From Alphaproteobacteria bacterium (GTDB taxonomy: Bacteria; Pseudomonadota; Alphaproteobacteria; Acetobacterales; Acetobacteraceae), in contig JADZEB010000016.1 in the NCBI GenBank assembly GCA_020850755.1, positions 186,001 through 250,000 of the forward strand: a stretch of 64,000 nucleotides of DNA, written 5' to 3'. This document shows, in pieces, positions 8,123 through 17,106 of the stretch. The translations under genes were made by a program, and so were the position numbers. The stretch's first letter is position 1. Each line of letters opens with the position of its first letter. A model generated the notes under the pieces. It saw only the letters and a list, made by a program, of their open reading frames with translations, searched no databases and was not told the DNA's origin.

Positions 8123-9124
8123 ATGACGACGCGCCACGACGTTGCCTTTCCTCGCCGCCACGCCCTTGCCCTCGGCCTGGCGGGGTCCGCCGCCGTTCTC
8201 GGCCTGCCGCACGCCCGCGCCCAGGCCTGGCCGGACCGGCCCATCCGCGTGCTGGTGGGCTACCCGCCAGGCGGCGTGACCGATGTCGTGACGCGTCTCG
8301 TGACGCCGACCATGGCCGAGCGCCTGGGCCAGCCCGTGATCGTCGAGAACCGGCCCGGTGCCGGTGGCAACCTCGCCGCCGAGCAAGTCGCCCGCGCCAC
8401 ACCCGACGGCTACACGCTGGTGATGGGCAACAACTCCACCCACGCCAGCAACCCTTCGCTCTACCGCAATATCGGTTATGATGTTGCGCGCGATTTCGTG
8501 CCGGTGGCGCTGGTCGGCACGGTGACGAACGTGCTGGTGGTGCATCCATCCGTACAGGCGCGCTCGTTGCAGGAACTGGTCGCGCTGGCCAAGGCCAGTC
8601 CGGGCAAGCTGAACTATGCCTCTCCGGCCGTGGGCGCCGCGGGACACCTCACCGCCGAGCTGTTCAAGCTGCGCACCGGCACCGACATCGTCCATGTGCC
8701 GTTCCGCGGCGCCGCCCCGGCGCTGACCGAGATGCTTGCCGGCCGCGTCGAGATGATGTTCGCCACCTTGCAGACCGTCATCGCCGCGATCCAGGCGGGA
8801 CAGTTGCGCGCCCTGGGCGTCACGTCGACGGAGCGCATCCCGCAATTGCCGGATGTGCCGACCCTGGCAGAAACGGTGCTTCCGGGCTTCAGCGCCGAGG
8901 CATGGTTCGCCTTGTTCGCCCCGGCGCGCACCCCGCCCGCGATCGTGTCGCGCATCGCCGAGACCGCGATCCATGCCACCACCCTGCCCGCCGTCCAGCA
9001 GGGCTTCGAACGGCAGGGCGTGCGCATCCGCACCATGCAGGGCGAGGCGCTTGCCCGTTTCGTTCGCACCGAGACCGATACATGGACGGAGGTGGTGCGG
9101 GCCTCCGGCGCACGAGTGGAATGA
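8123..9124 (+). CDS. Bug/TctC-family periplasmic substrate-binding protein
   Basis: A 333-residue Bug receptor. The N-terminus has a twin-Arg-like RRHALALGLAG stretch ending HARAQA, so export by Tat or Sec is possible. Family blocks are WPDRPIRVLVGYPPGG, VIVENRPGAGGN, DGYTLVMGNNS and VPTLAETVLPGF. AGGACGG lies upstream of the ATG. It converges on an MmgE/PrpD gene 13 bp away and has no permease beside it. The ligand is unknown; family members bind small carboxylates. Confidence 0.92.
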   Translation: MTTRHDVAFPRRHALALGLAGSAAVLGLPHARAQAWPDRPIRVLVGYPPGGVTDVVTRLVTPTMAERLGQPVIVENRPGAGGNLAAEQVARATPDGYTLVMGNNSTHASNPSLYRNIGYDVARDFVPVALVGTVTNVLVVHPSVQARSLQELVALAKASPGKLNYASPAVGAAGHLTAELFKLRTGTDIVHVPFRGAAPALTEMLAGRVEMMFATLQTVIAAIQAGQLRALGVTSTERIPQLPDVPTLAETVLPGFSAEAWFALFAPARTPPAIVSRIAETAIHATTLPAVQQGFERQGVRIRTMQGEALARFVRTETDTWTEVVRASGARVE

Positions 9125-9137
9125 TGGCGCTCTCGCG

Positions 9138-10493
9138 CTAGGTGCGGGCAAGGTCGCGCAGCAGCTCGGCCCAGGGACGCGCAAACGCCGCCGTGTCCGG
9201 CATGGCGCCAAGCAGCCGCACCAGGCCGGGCAGCACCGGCGCCGACAGCCCCGCCACCTTGTCGGCCAGCGCCGCATCGTCGAGCGGCCGGTCCGGGTTG
9301 CCGCGCGCGCTCAGGCATTCGCGGCTCAGGCAGCGTCCGTCACGCAACGTCACGGTGACGCGCGCCGGCCGGTCATGCGGCGGCGGGGGCAAGGGCGCGT
9401 AGGGCTCGATCCGCACCAGCCGGCGCAGCCGCGCCACCGCCGGGTTGGCGAGTGCTGCCGCCGTGAATGCCTCGGCCCCGCCCGTGCCATAGACGAAGGG
9501 TGCCGCCACCATGTGCGGCATCGAGAACTTGGCGCCGAGCGTCGTGGTCGGGTTCGCGTTCGGCAGCGAACAGGCGAGCGGATGCGAGGCGACCAGGATC
9601 TCGGCGATGTCCTCGGCCGCCACGCCCTCCCCGGCGCGCAGCATCAGCGCCGCCTCGACCGAGGGGTGGCCGTGCTGGCAGCAGGCATAGAGCTTGTGGT
9701 AGCCGCGCGCGATCATCCATTCCTGCCCGAGCCCGGCGGTGAGTTCCCCCAGCGCGCCCGCCCCGCCCAGGATCTCGCCATAGACACCGGCAACGGAACC
9801 CGCGGCGCCACCAACGCCGGCCTCGGCCCAGTCGGCCGCGAGCATGCCGGCGACGCCACCTGCCGGTGCCCAGCCGTTGCGGATCAGGATGCCCTCGACC
9901 AGATGCCCGCGCGGCCCGACATGGGCCAGCGTCGCGCCTGCCCCCACCGCCGAGAGCACGCTCGCGCCATCCGCCCCGTGCAGGAGCGCGATCGCCGCCG
10001 CCGCCGCGAGCGAGCCGAAGCCCGCATGCGCATGCACGCGCGGCGACGGGAAGCGGTAGGCAAGCGCGACGCGCGCGGCGATGTCGTAGGCCAGCACGAG
10101 GGCGCGCAGCACGGCCGACAGGCTTTCGCCGCGAACCTCGGCCTCCGCCAGGAGGGCGGGCAGGATATAGACGCCGGCATGGCAAGTGACTGGCCGGAAG
10201 CCTTCGTCCAGTTCGGCCCAGTTGCCGGCCAGGCCATTATGAGCCGCTGCCCCCATCCGCCCGACGCGCGGCAGGCCGGGCGCGATGAGTGTCGCTTCCG
10301 CCGTCTCGTCGCGTCGCAGCAGTGTCTCGCGGTAGCGGTGCAGTTCGGGCTCGTCGGCACCTGCGATCATGGCGGCAAGGTCGTCGGCCAACACCATCAG
10401 TCCGCGTCGGCGGATCGGCCCTGGCACATCGACCCAGCGGCACGCGGCCGCCCAATCACACAGGTCATGCATGGCGGCATCGATGCTGGTCAT
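9138..10493 (-). CDS. MmgE/PrpD-family protein
   Basis: A 451-residue protein of the MmgE/PrpD (2-methylcitrate dehydratase/cis-aconitate decarboxylase) superfamily. It shows the all-helical domain pattern with HAHAGFGSLAAAAA, then YACCQHGHPSVEAAL (the family's conserved K-Y-C-C-x-H segment, about residues 271-282) and the alpha/beta lid with VTVTLRDGRCLSRE. The N-terminus is divergent, and an ATG 21 bp further in is a possible alternative start. It is divergent from a second MmgE/PrpD gene over 99 bp. The dehydratase or decarboxylase substrate cannot be assigned. Confidence 0.82.
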   Translation of the reverse strand: MTSIDAAMHDLCDWAAACRWVDVPGPIRRRGLMVLADDLAAMIAGADEPELHRYRETLLRRDETAEATLIAPGLPRVGRMGAAAHNGLAGNWAELDEGFRPVTCHAGVYILPALLAEAEVRGESLSAVLRALVLAYDIAARVALAYRFPSPRVHAHAGFGSLAAAAAIALLHGADGASVLSAVGAGATLAHVGPRGHLVEGILIRNGWAPAGGVAGMLAADWAEAGVGGAAGSVAGVYGEILGGAGALGELTAGLGQEWMIARGYHKLYACCQHGHPSVEAALMLRAGEGVAAEDIAEILVASHPLACSLPNANPTTTLGAKFSMPHMVAAPFVYGTGGAEAFTAAALANPAVARLRRLVRIEPYAPLPPPPHDRPARVTVTLRDGRCLSRECLSARGNPDRPLDDAALADKVAGLSAPVLPGLVRLLGAMPDTAAFARPWAELLRDLART

Positions 10494-10549
10494 GGTCGGG
10501 CAGTGTCCTTGGTCCTGGTGGCTGGTCGCTGCGGCAAGCCCACGATACT

Positions 10550-10564
10550 ATGTGCTCCGCACAT
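10550..10564. promoter_or_regulatory. ATGTGC-N3-GCACAT palindrome in a divergent promoter
   Basis: A 6+6-bp palindrome sits in the 99-bp region between two divergent MmgE/PrpD genes, 28 bp before the plus-strand start. Its GTGC-N3-GCAC core resembles GntR/FCD-type operators. It is placed to control either or both genes; no GntR gene lies in this window. Confidence 0.35.
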
Positions 10565-10592
10565 CAAGGGAAGAGGCCGGGAGAGACACGGA

Positions 10593-11996
10593 ATGGACGG
10601 CACGCAGCAGGCGACGCTCGACGCGGGCGCCACGACGCCCACGGCAGCGCTGGCGGCCTTCGCCGCATCAACGGATGCGGCGCGCTTCGATGCCGAGACG
10701 CGACGCCATGCCGCGCGGCACATCATCGACACGATCGGCGCGATCGCAGCCGGGCGCACCCAGCCCACCGTCACCGGCGCGGCCGGCCTGCTGGCCGAGC
10801 TGGGGGGCACAGGCGTGGTGCCGGTGATCGGTCTCGGCCGCACGGCCGATCCGCTCTCGGCCGCCTATCTGATGGCGGTCAGCGCGCACGCTATCGAGCT
10901 CGACGACGGCAATCGCGAAGGCTCGTTCCATCCCGGCACCGGCATCGTTCCGGCCGCCGCCGCGGCAGCCTGGCATCTCGATGCAAGCGGTGCCGACATG
11001 CTCGCTGCCGTAGTGGCGGGCTACGAGGTCTCTGTGCGCGTCGCACGCGCGCTTCATCCGCACACCACCAAGCGCGGCTTCCAGAACACGCCTGTAGTGG
11101 GCGTTCTGGGGGCAGCGACTGCTGTCGGGCGCCTGTTGCGGCTGGGTGCGGCGCGCATGGAACAGGCAATCGGCGCCGCCGCCAGTTCCTCGTCCGGGAT
11201 CTTCGCCTACCTCACCGGCGGCGGGACGGTGAAGAAGTTCCACCCCGGCCACGCCGCGCGCGAGGGGCTGCTGGCCGCCATGATGGTCGGGCGCGGCGTG
11301 ATCGAGGGGCCGCGCGGCGTGATGGAGACCAAGGCGGGTCTATTGCAGGCCTTTGGCGGCATTGCCGGCTGGCCGGCGGGCCTGCCCGTCACGGGCGGGG
11401 CGCCGATGATCACGCAGTGCTACCTCAAGCCCTATCCCTGCTGCCGGCATATCCACCCGGCGATCGATGCGTTGCTCGGCCTCATGCAGGAACACGGCAT
11501 CAACCCCGACGATGTGGCGCAGCTCGATGTCGGCACCTACGAGGTGGCGATGCCGCACGTCACCCTGCCCTGGGACGATTTCGTGCTGGCGCAGCTCAGC
11601 TTCCCCTATGTCATGGCAGCCGCGCTGCGCACGGGACGGATCGAGCTCGACAGCTTTGCCGATGCCGCGCGCGCCAACCCGGCAATCCTCGCCGACACAA
11701 GCAAGGTGCGCGTGACGGTCGACCCTGAGGTGCAGGCCAACTACCCGAAAAACGGCCCGGCGCGCGTGACGCTGACGCTCCGTGACGGCCGCACGCTCTC
11801 GCGTTATGTCGCCGAGCCCTCGGGCGCCGCAGCCAATCCGATGAACGATGCGGCGGTGGAAGCCAAGATGCGCATGACCATGCAGGGCTGGCTCGACACA
11901 TCGGCACAGGACAAGGCGCTCGCCGCGCTGTGGGCGCTCGATCGCCTGCCGCGCTGGCGGAGCGTCCACAACCTGCTGGCGAAAAGCACCGACTGA
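10593..11996 (+). CDS. MmgE/PrpD-family protein
   Basis: A 467-residue MmgE/PrpD protein. The frame stays open for 580 codons upstream, but homology begins at this ATG (MDGTQQATLD), which follows a GGGAGAG site; the upstream part runs antisense to another MmgE/PrpD gene. Motifs include IELDDGNREGSFHPG (about residues 104-118), VKKFHPGHAAREG and KPYPCCRHIHPAIDA, standard for the family. It heads a plus-strand run of MmgE/PrpD, Bug receptor and FAD dehydrogenase, suggesting uptake and conversion of a carboxylate. The exact reaction is unknown. Confidence 0.88.
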   Translation: MDGTQQATLDAGATTPTAALAAFAASTDAARFDAETRRHAARHIIDTIGAIAAGRTQPTVTGAAGLLAELGGTGVVPVIGLGRTADPLSAAYLMAVSAHAIELDDGNREGSFHPGTGIVPAAAAAAWHLDASGADMLAAVVAGYEVSVRVARALHPHTTKRGFQNTPVVGVLGAATAVGRLLRLGAARMEQAIGAAASSSSGIFAYLTGGGTVKKFHPGHAAREGLLAAMMVGRGVIEGPRGVMETKAGLLQAFGGIAGWPAGLPVTGGAPMITQCYLKPYPCCRHIHPAIDALLGLMQEHGINPDDVAQLDVGTYEVAMPHVTLPWDDFVLAQLSFPYVMAAALRTGRIELDSFADAARANPAILADTSKVRVTVDPEVQANYPKNGPARVTLTLRDGRTLSRYVAEPSGAAANPMNDAAVEAKMRMTMQGWLDTSAQDKALAALWALDRLPRWRSVHNLLAKSTD

Positions 11997-12032
11997 CAAG
12001 ACCAACCAAGCCCCACTGCCGGAGACAGACCG

Positions 12033-13031
12033 ATGACCCGCACCGCCATGCTTTCCCGCCGTGCCCTCCTTGCTGCCACCGCAGGCACATCACTCGCCGC
12101 AGCATTCCCCGCCGGCGCCCGTGCCCAGGCCGCCTATCCCAACCGGCCGGTGAGGGTGGTTGTGCCCTTCGCGCCGGGCGGGGCCACCGACATCCTTGGC
12201 CGGCTGATCGCCGGACACTTGCAGGAAGCGCTCGGCCAGCCCTTCGTGGTCGAGAACCGCTCGGGCGGCGGCGGCAACATCGGCTCGGACCTCGTGGCCA
12301 AGGCCGCGCCCGACGGCTACACGCTGCTGATCGGCGCGGCCGGCAATATCGGCATCAATCCCGGCCTGTTTCCCAACATGCCCTATGATCCGGTGCGCGA
12401 CCTCGCGCCGATCTCGCTCATGGCATCGACGCCGAACATCCTGGTCGTGCATCCCTCGGTGCCGGCGAACAACGTCGCCGAGCTGATCGCCTTGGCGCGC
12501 TCGCGCCCGAACCAGCTCAACTTCGCCTCCTCGGGCAACGGCTCGACCATCCACCTGTCGGCCGAGCTGTTCAAGGCGCTGGCCCAGGTGCAGATGACGC
12601 ATGTGCCCTATCGCGGCTCGGGTCCGGCGGTCGCCGATCTCCTGGCCGGAACCGTGCAGCTCATGTTCGACAACCTGCCCTCGGCCATACCGCATGTCCA
12701 AGCCGGGCGGCTGCGCGCCCTCGGTGTCACCAGCGCGAAACGCGCCCCGGCGCTTCCGAACGTGCCCACCATCGCCGAGGCCGGCGTTGCCGGATACGAG
12801 GCGACAAGCTGGTTCGGCCTATTCGCCCCGGCAGGCACGCCAAGGCCGGTCATCGAACGCCTGATGCAGGAGGTGCACGCTGGTGTCGCCAAGCCGGCCC
12901 TGGCCGAGCGCATCCGCAGCCTGGGCGCCGAAATCGTCACGAACACGCCCGATCAGCTTGCCACGATGGTGCGGACCGAGATCGCCAAGTGGCGCGAGGT
13001 GATCCGCGTGTCGGGTGCCAAGCTCGACTGA
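12033..13031 (+). CDS. Bug/TctC-family periplasmic substrate-binding protein
   Basis: A 332-residue Bug receptor with a signal peptide containing RRALLAATAGTS and ending ARAQA. Family blocks YPNRPVRVVVPFAPGGATD, VVENRSGGGGN, DGYTLLIGAAG and VPTIAEAGVAGYEA are all present. GGAG lies 8 nt before the ATG. It starts 36 bp after the MmgE/PrpD stop and 36 bp before the FAD dehydrogenase, so the three are probably co-transcribed. No TctAB-like membrane genes are nearby. Confidence 0.92.
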   Translation: MTRTAMLSRRALLAATAGTSLAAAFPAGARAQAAYPNRPVRVVVPFAPGGATDILGRLIAGHLQEALGQPFVVENRSGGGGNIGSDLVAKAAPDGYTLLIGAAGNIGINPGLFPNMPYDPVRDLAPISLMASTPNILVVHPSVPANNVAELIALARSRPNQLNFASSGNGSTIHLSAELFKALAQVQMTHVPYRGSGPAVADLLAGTVQLMFDNLPSAIPHVQAGRLRALGVTSAKRAPALPNVPTIAEAGVAGYEATSWFGLFAPAGTPRPVIERLMQEVHAGVAKPALAERIRSLGAEIVTNTPDQLATMVRTEIAKWREVIRVSGAKLD

Positions 13032-13067
13032 CCACCTAATCCCATTGCAGCAAGCGAAGATCGAGCC

Positions 13068-14453
13068 ATGACGACGAACTGGGATGCCGAAGTGGACGTG
13101 CTGGTGGTGGGCGCCGGCGGCTGCGGACTGGTCGCCGCCCTGCGGGCACATGAGGCGGGCGCGTCGGTGGCGGTGGTGGAGAAACTCGAACGACTGGCCG
13201 GCAACTCGATGCTCTCCACCGGCTCGATCCCTGCGGCCAATACCCGCTTCCAGCGTGAGGCCGGCATCCAGGACGATCCAGACCGTTTCGCCGCCGACGT
13301 GCTGCGCATCTCGGGGCCGCATGATGCGGAGCATCTCGTGCGCGCGCTCGCCCGGATCTCGGCCTCGCTGGTGGAATGGCTGGTCGATCGCGCCGACGTC
13401 AGGATGACGCTGATAACCGCCTACAAGCATATCGGCCACACGGTCGAGCGGCTGCACGCGCCGCCATCGCGCCGCGGACGAGACTTGATGGCCGATCTCA
13501 TGCGCACCTGCGAGGCGCGCGGCGTTCCCGTAGCCTTCGGCTCGCCGGCCACGGCGCTCGTCACGGACGATGCGGGCGCGGTGATCGGTGCGGAAACCGG
13601 CGGCGCACGCTCGGAGCGAAGCCGCATCCGCGCCGGCGCCGTGATCCTGGCCTGCAACGGCTTCGGCGCGGCACGCGACCTCGTCGCGCGCTTCTGCCCG
13701 GACATGCAGGGCGCCTCCTATTTCGGCGCGCTCGGCAGCGAGGGCGAGGCGGTGCGCTGGGGCGAGAATCTCGGCGCGCAGTTCGGCAACATGGCCGCCT
13801 ACCAGGCGCATTCGGCGATCGCGCAGCCGCATGGCTCACTCGTCACCTGGACGGTGATCGAGAAGGGCGGCGTGATCGTGAATGCCAAGGGCGCACGCTT
13901 CGGCGACGAGAGCCTGGGCTACTCCGCCTTCGCAGCCTACGAGGCGCGCGAGAACGGACCGGTCTATGCCCTCTACGATGCCAAGGTGCGCGACTTCACC
14001 GCCGCCAAGCAGGAGGAGTTTGCCGAGCTGGTCGCGCATGGCGGCTGCATCGAGGGCGCCACGGCCGAGGATGTGGCGGCGCGTTGGGGATTCGATCCGG
14101 CCACGCTGCGCGCGACGCTGGCCGAGATCGAGGCGGCGGCAGCAAGCGGCCAGCCAGACCGGTTCGGGCGCAGCAACTGGGGCCTCGGCCCTCTTGCCCG
14201 CCCATTCATGGTCACGCGCGTGGGCCCGGCACTGTTCCACACCCAGGGCGGCCCGATGGTCGACGAGCGCGGACGCGTGCTGCGCAAGGACGGCAGCGCG
14301 ATCCCGGGGCTCTACGCGGGTGGCGGTGCCGCGGTCGGCATCAGCGGGCGCGCGGGCGGGGCAGGCTATGTCTCCGGCAACGGCCTGCTGACCGCCTGCG
14401 GCCTCGGCTGGATCGCCGGCCGCGACGCCGCCGAGTTCGCGCGCAGCCGCTAG
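13068..14453 (+). CDS. FAD-dependent dehydrogenase (fumarate reductase flavoprotein/ketosteroid-dehydrogenase type)
   Basis: A 461-residue flavoprotein of the FAD_binding_2 family (succinate dehydrogenase/fumarate reductase flavoprotein, flavocytochrome c, 3-ketosteroid dehydrogenase). The Rossmann motif VLVVGAGGCG is at residues 11-20, followed by VVEKLERLAGNSMLSTG. The C-terminus carries GLYAGGGAAVGISG and GNGLLTACGLG, the second FAD-binding segment. Such enzymes introduce or reduce a C=C bond next to a carbonyl. The partner genes suggest action on an imported acid; the sequence alone does not settle the substrate. It converges on the amidase gene with a 4-bp overlap. Confidence 0.85.
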   Translation: MTTNWDAEVDVLVVGAGGCGLVAALRAHEAGASVAVVEKLERLAGNSMLSTGSIPAANTRFQREAGIQDDPDRFAADVLRISGPHDAEHLVRALARISASLVEWLVDRADVRMTLITAYKHIGHTVERLHAPPSRRGRDLMADLMRTCEARGVPVAFGSPATALVTDDAGAVIGAETGGARSERSRIRAGAVILACNGFGAARDLVARFCPDMQGASYFGALGSEGEAVRWGENLGAQFGNMAAYQAHSAIAQPHGSLVTWTVIEKGGVIVNAKGARFGDESLGYSAFAAYEARENGPVYALYDAKVRDFTAAKQEEFAELVAHGGCIEGATAEDVAARWGFDPATLRATLAEIEAAAASGQPDRFGRSNWGLGPLARPFMVTRVGPALFHTQGGPMVDERGRVLRKDGSAIPGLYAGGGAAVGISGRAGGAGYVSGNGLLTACGLGWIAGRDAAEFARSR

Positions 14454-15865
14454 GCCGGCATCGGCTCCGGCGGCCGGTCGCGGTGCCAGTCGGTCATCTC
14501 CTGCCAGGCGATGCCAAGCGAGAGCAGCCACTCATCCTCGTGGTGGCGGCCGATCAGTTGCATCCCGACCGGCAGCCCCTCGTCCGAGAAGCCGCAGGGC
14601 AACGCCAGCGCCGGCACACCGAGATAGTTGAAGGGCCGCGTCCAGTCGCCGATCGAGGTCCACACCGTTTCGAGATTCTCCTCGGTGGGATCGAGCGAGG
14701 CGATGCTGGGCGCGCCCGTGGCGAAAGCCGGCGCGCACAGCACATCGACGCGCGAGAAGACCGATTGCAGGAACCGCGCGGTCACGCGCGCGCGCAGGGC
14801 CACCGCATCAACATAGGCCACCGCCGGGACCGTCAGTCCGATGCCGACGCGGAACCGCAGGATGCGGCCATAGGCGGCGGGGTCCCCGGCCAGCCAGCAG
14901 CGATGCGCCGAGGCCATCTCCGCGCGTGAAACAGTGCCGCCGAGGGCGAGGCTTTCCGCCATCAGCGGCACCTCGATCTCGACGATCTCGGCCCCGGCCT
15001 CGGCCATGCGGGCATGCGCCTCGGCCAACCGTGCGGCGACATCGGGTGCCGGCGCCGGCGCCCAGTGATTACGTGGCACGCCGACACGCAGGCCGGCGAA
15101 ACTCGCGCGCGGCAATGGCGTGGCCTCGCTGCCGGAAAGCGTGGTGGCGTCGGCCGGGTCCTCACCCGCCAGGATGCCGAACAGCAGGGCACAATCGCGC
15201 GCCGAGCGCGCCATCGGCCCGACTGCGTCCATGCTGGGCGAGAGTGGCATCACTCCGGCACGGCTGATCCGCCCACGCGTCGGGAACAGGGCCGTGACGC
15301 CACAGAGCGCCGCCGGCAGGCGCACCGAGCCGCCCGTGTCGGAGCCGAGCGCGCCCAGCACCAGCCCGGCGGCGAGCCCCGCCCCCGGCCCGCTGGAGGA
15401 GCCGCCGGTGATGCGCTCGGTGTTCCACGGATTGCGGCAGGGACCGAGATGCTCGTTATGGCCGGTGGGCCCCGCGGCAAACTCGGTCATGTGCATGCGT
15501 CCGAGCGGCACCGCGCCCGCTGCTTCCAGGCGCGCCACGACCGTCGCGGTTTCCTCTGCCACCCAGTTCGCACGGATCGCCGAACCGCAGCCGCACACCT
15601 TGCCGGCGCGATAGAACATGTCCTTGTAGCCGATCGGCACGCCATCGAGCGCGCCTGCGGCCTCGCCGCGCGCCCGGCGCGCATCGCTCGCCGTTGCGGC
15701 GCGAAACGCCACCTCGGCCTCGATCGCGACGAAGGCGTTCAGGCGCGGCTGCATCGCCTCGGCCCGCGCGAGGCAGATGCGCGCCAGTTCGGTTGCCGAG
15801 ATCGCACGCCGATCCAGTGCCGCCAGCGCCTCGGTCAGGTCGGCGAAGGGCGCGGCGGGGATCAC
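14450..15865 (-). CDS. Amidase-signature hydrolase
   Basis: A 471-residue amidase-signature enzyme (GatA/AtzF/acylamidase family). The Ser-cisSer-Lys triad is visible as Lys81 (GYKDMF), Ser156 (GGSSSGP) and Ser180 (GSDTGGSVRLPA), with the 24-residue spacing typical of the family. The start is GTG, sharing a GTGA overlap with the stop of the preceding small gene, so translation is probably coupled. It is the last gene of a Bug/small-protein/amidase operon. It probably hydrolyses an imported amide. No gatB or gatC is nearby, so the tRNA amidotransferase role is unlikely. Confidence 0.9.
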   Translation of the reverse strand: MIPAAPFADLTEALAALDRRAISATELARICLARAEAMQPRLNAFVAIEAEVAFRAATASDARRARGEAAGALDGVPIGYKDMFYRAGKVCGCGSAIRANWVAEETATVVARLEAAGAVPLGRMHMTEFAAGPTGHNEHLGPCRNPWNTERITGGSSSGPGAGLAAGLVLGALGSDTGGSVRLPAALCGVTALFPTRGRISRAGVMPLSPSMDAVGPMARSARDCALLFGILAGEDPADATTLSGSEATPLPRASFAGLRVGVPRNHWAPAPAPDVAARLAEAHARMAEAGAEIVEIEVPLMAESLALGGTVSRAEMASAHRCWLAGDPAAYGRILRFRVGIGLTVPAVAYVDAVALRARVTARFLQSVFSRVDVLCAPAFATGAPSIASLDPTEENLETVWTSIGDWTRPFNYLGVPALALPCGFSDEGLPVGMQLIGRHHEDEWLLSLGIAWQEMTDWHRDRPPEPMPA

Positions 15866-16053
15866 TCTTCCCCTGCATTGCGCTTCGCCGCCTTCTGCGC
15901 CTCGGCCAGGAGGCGGACGAAATGCGCGGCCTCGTCCTCGAAGCGCCGATCGCCCGATCCCTGGCGCGCGGCCGCCTGGAGATCAGCGGCAGCCGCCGCA
16001 ACCGCGCGCTGCTCGGCCGCGCTCGGTGCCGTGCCTGGCTTGCCGCCGCTCAT
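15862..16053 (-). CDS. Small conserved-context protein between Bug receptor and amidase
   Basis: A 63-residue protein (MSGGKPGTAPSAAEQ...). Its ATG overlaps the stop of the Bug gene (ATGA) and its stop overlaps the GTG of the amidase (GTGA), so three genes are translationally chained. The sequence is Ala-rich, charged and probably helical (AEQRAVAAAAADLQAAAR, then FEDEAAHFVRLLAEAQKAAKR), with no signal peptide or membrane segment. I do not recognise the family. By position it resembles the small AtzG/DUF4089-like partners of some amidases, but the residues do not match well enough to name it. Confidence 0.6.
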   Translation of the reverse strand: MSGGKPGTAPSAAEQRAVAAAAADLQAAARQGSGDRRFEDEAAHFVRLLAEAQKAAKRNAGEE

Positions 16054-17018
16054 TCCCGCTGGATGCCTGCCTTGGCCACAACGTCGCGCCACTTGGCCAG
16101 CTCGGCGCGGACGAAAGCCTGGTACTCGGCCGGGCTCAGTTCACGCGGGATGAAGCCGAGCTCGCCCAGGCGCGTCGCCACGGGAGGGAGCTTCAGCACG
16201 GCGCGCAACTCGCGGCTGAGGCGCTCGGCAATGGGGGCCGGCAGGCCGGCGGGGGCCGAGATGCCGAACCAGGACGTCGCCTCGTAGCCCAGCACGCCGG
16301 CCTCGGCCATGGTGGGCACGTCGGGCATGGCGGGCGAGCGCTGCGGGCTGGTCACGGCGAGCATGCGCAGCTGGCCCTGGCGCACCGCCGGCGCGATCGA
16401 TCCGATCGCGTCGAACACCGAGGGTATCTGGCCCGCGATCAGGTCGGCCATCGCCGGCGCGGCGCCGCGATAGGGAACATGCTGGAGGTTGATGCCCGCC
16501 ATCGCCGTAAGCAGCTCGCCCGACAGGTGCGCCGAGGTGCCGTTGCCGCCCGAGCCGAAGAACACGCCCGGATTGCGCCTGGCATGGTCGATGAACTCGG
16601 CCAGCGTGCGGGCGGGGAAGTTCGGGTTCACCACCAGCGCGTTCGCCACCGTGCCGATCAGCGCCAGGTGCGTGAAGCCCGCGTCTGGATCGTAGGGCAT
16701 GGCACGCCGCAGCGCCGGCCCCGCCCCGTGCGAGGCGATGTTCGAGACGATCAGCGTGTAGCCGTCGGCCGGCGCCTTGGCGACGATATCCGAGCCGGTG
16801 ACCCCGCCCGCCCCGGGCCGGTTGTCCACCACCACCGGGCGGCCAAGCGCCGTGCCGAGATGCTCGGCCACCAGGCGGGCGACGATATCGGTCGCTCCAC
16901 CCGGCGCGAAAGGCACCACGAGGCGCAACGGCCGGTCGGGATAGGTCTGGGCCGCAGCAGGCAAGGCGGCGGCAAGTGCCAATCCGGCGGCAAGGCCAAG
17001 AAAGCTGCGGCGTGACAT
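16050..17018 (-). CDS. Bug/TctC-family periplasmic substrate-binding protein
   Basis: A 322-residue Bug receptor from the chosen start (MSRRSFLGLAAG), which has GGAG 6 nt upstream and begins a clean signal peptide ending PAAAQT; the open frame continues 65 codons upstream without homology. Family blocks are YPDRPLRLVVPFAPGGATD, VVVDNRPGAGG, DGYTLIVSN and VPTMAEAGVLGYEA. It heads the amidase operon with a 4-bp overlap onto the small gene, suggesting the captured ligand is an amide or is related to the amidase product. Confidence 0.92.
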   Translation of the reverse strand: MSRRSFLGLAAGLALAAALPAAAQTYPDRPLRLVVPFAPGGATDIVARLVAEHLGTALGRPVVVDNRPGAGGVTGSDIVAKAPADGYTLIVSNIASHGAGPALRRAMPYDPDAGFTHLALIGTVANALVVNPNFPARTLAEFIDHARRNPGVFFGSGGNGTSAHLSGELLTAMAGINLQHVPYRGAAPAMADLIAGQIPSVFDAIGSIAPAVRQGQLRMLAVTSPQRSPAMPDVPTMAEAGVLGYEATSWFGISAPAGLPAPIAERLSRELRAVLKLPPVATRLGELGFIPRELSPAEYQAFVRAELAKWRDVVAKAGIQRE

Positions 17019-17106
17019 CGGGATCTCCAGGCAAGAGCTGCGGTATCGAGATGATGCGGCAAACGCATTGGCGGCGAAAGCCCCGACAGCAGCGCCGCTC
17101 GCGGCG

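Noticed and set aside
8853-10592. 580-codon N-terminal extension of the plus-strand MmgE/PrpD gene
   Set aside because: The upstream part overlaps the 3' end of a Bug gene and runs antisense to another MmgE/PrpD gene; family similarity begins exactly at ATG 10593, which has a ribosome site.
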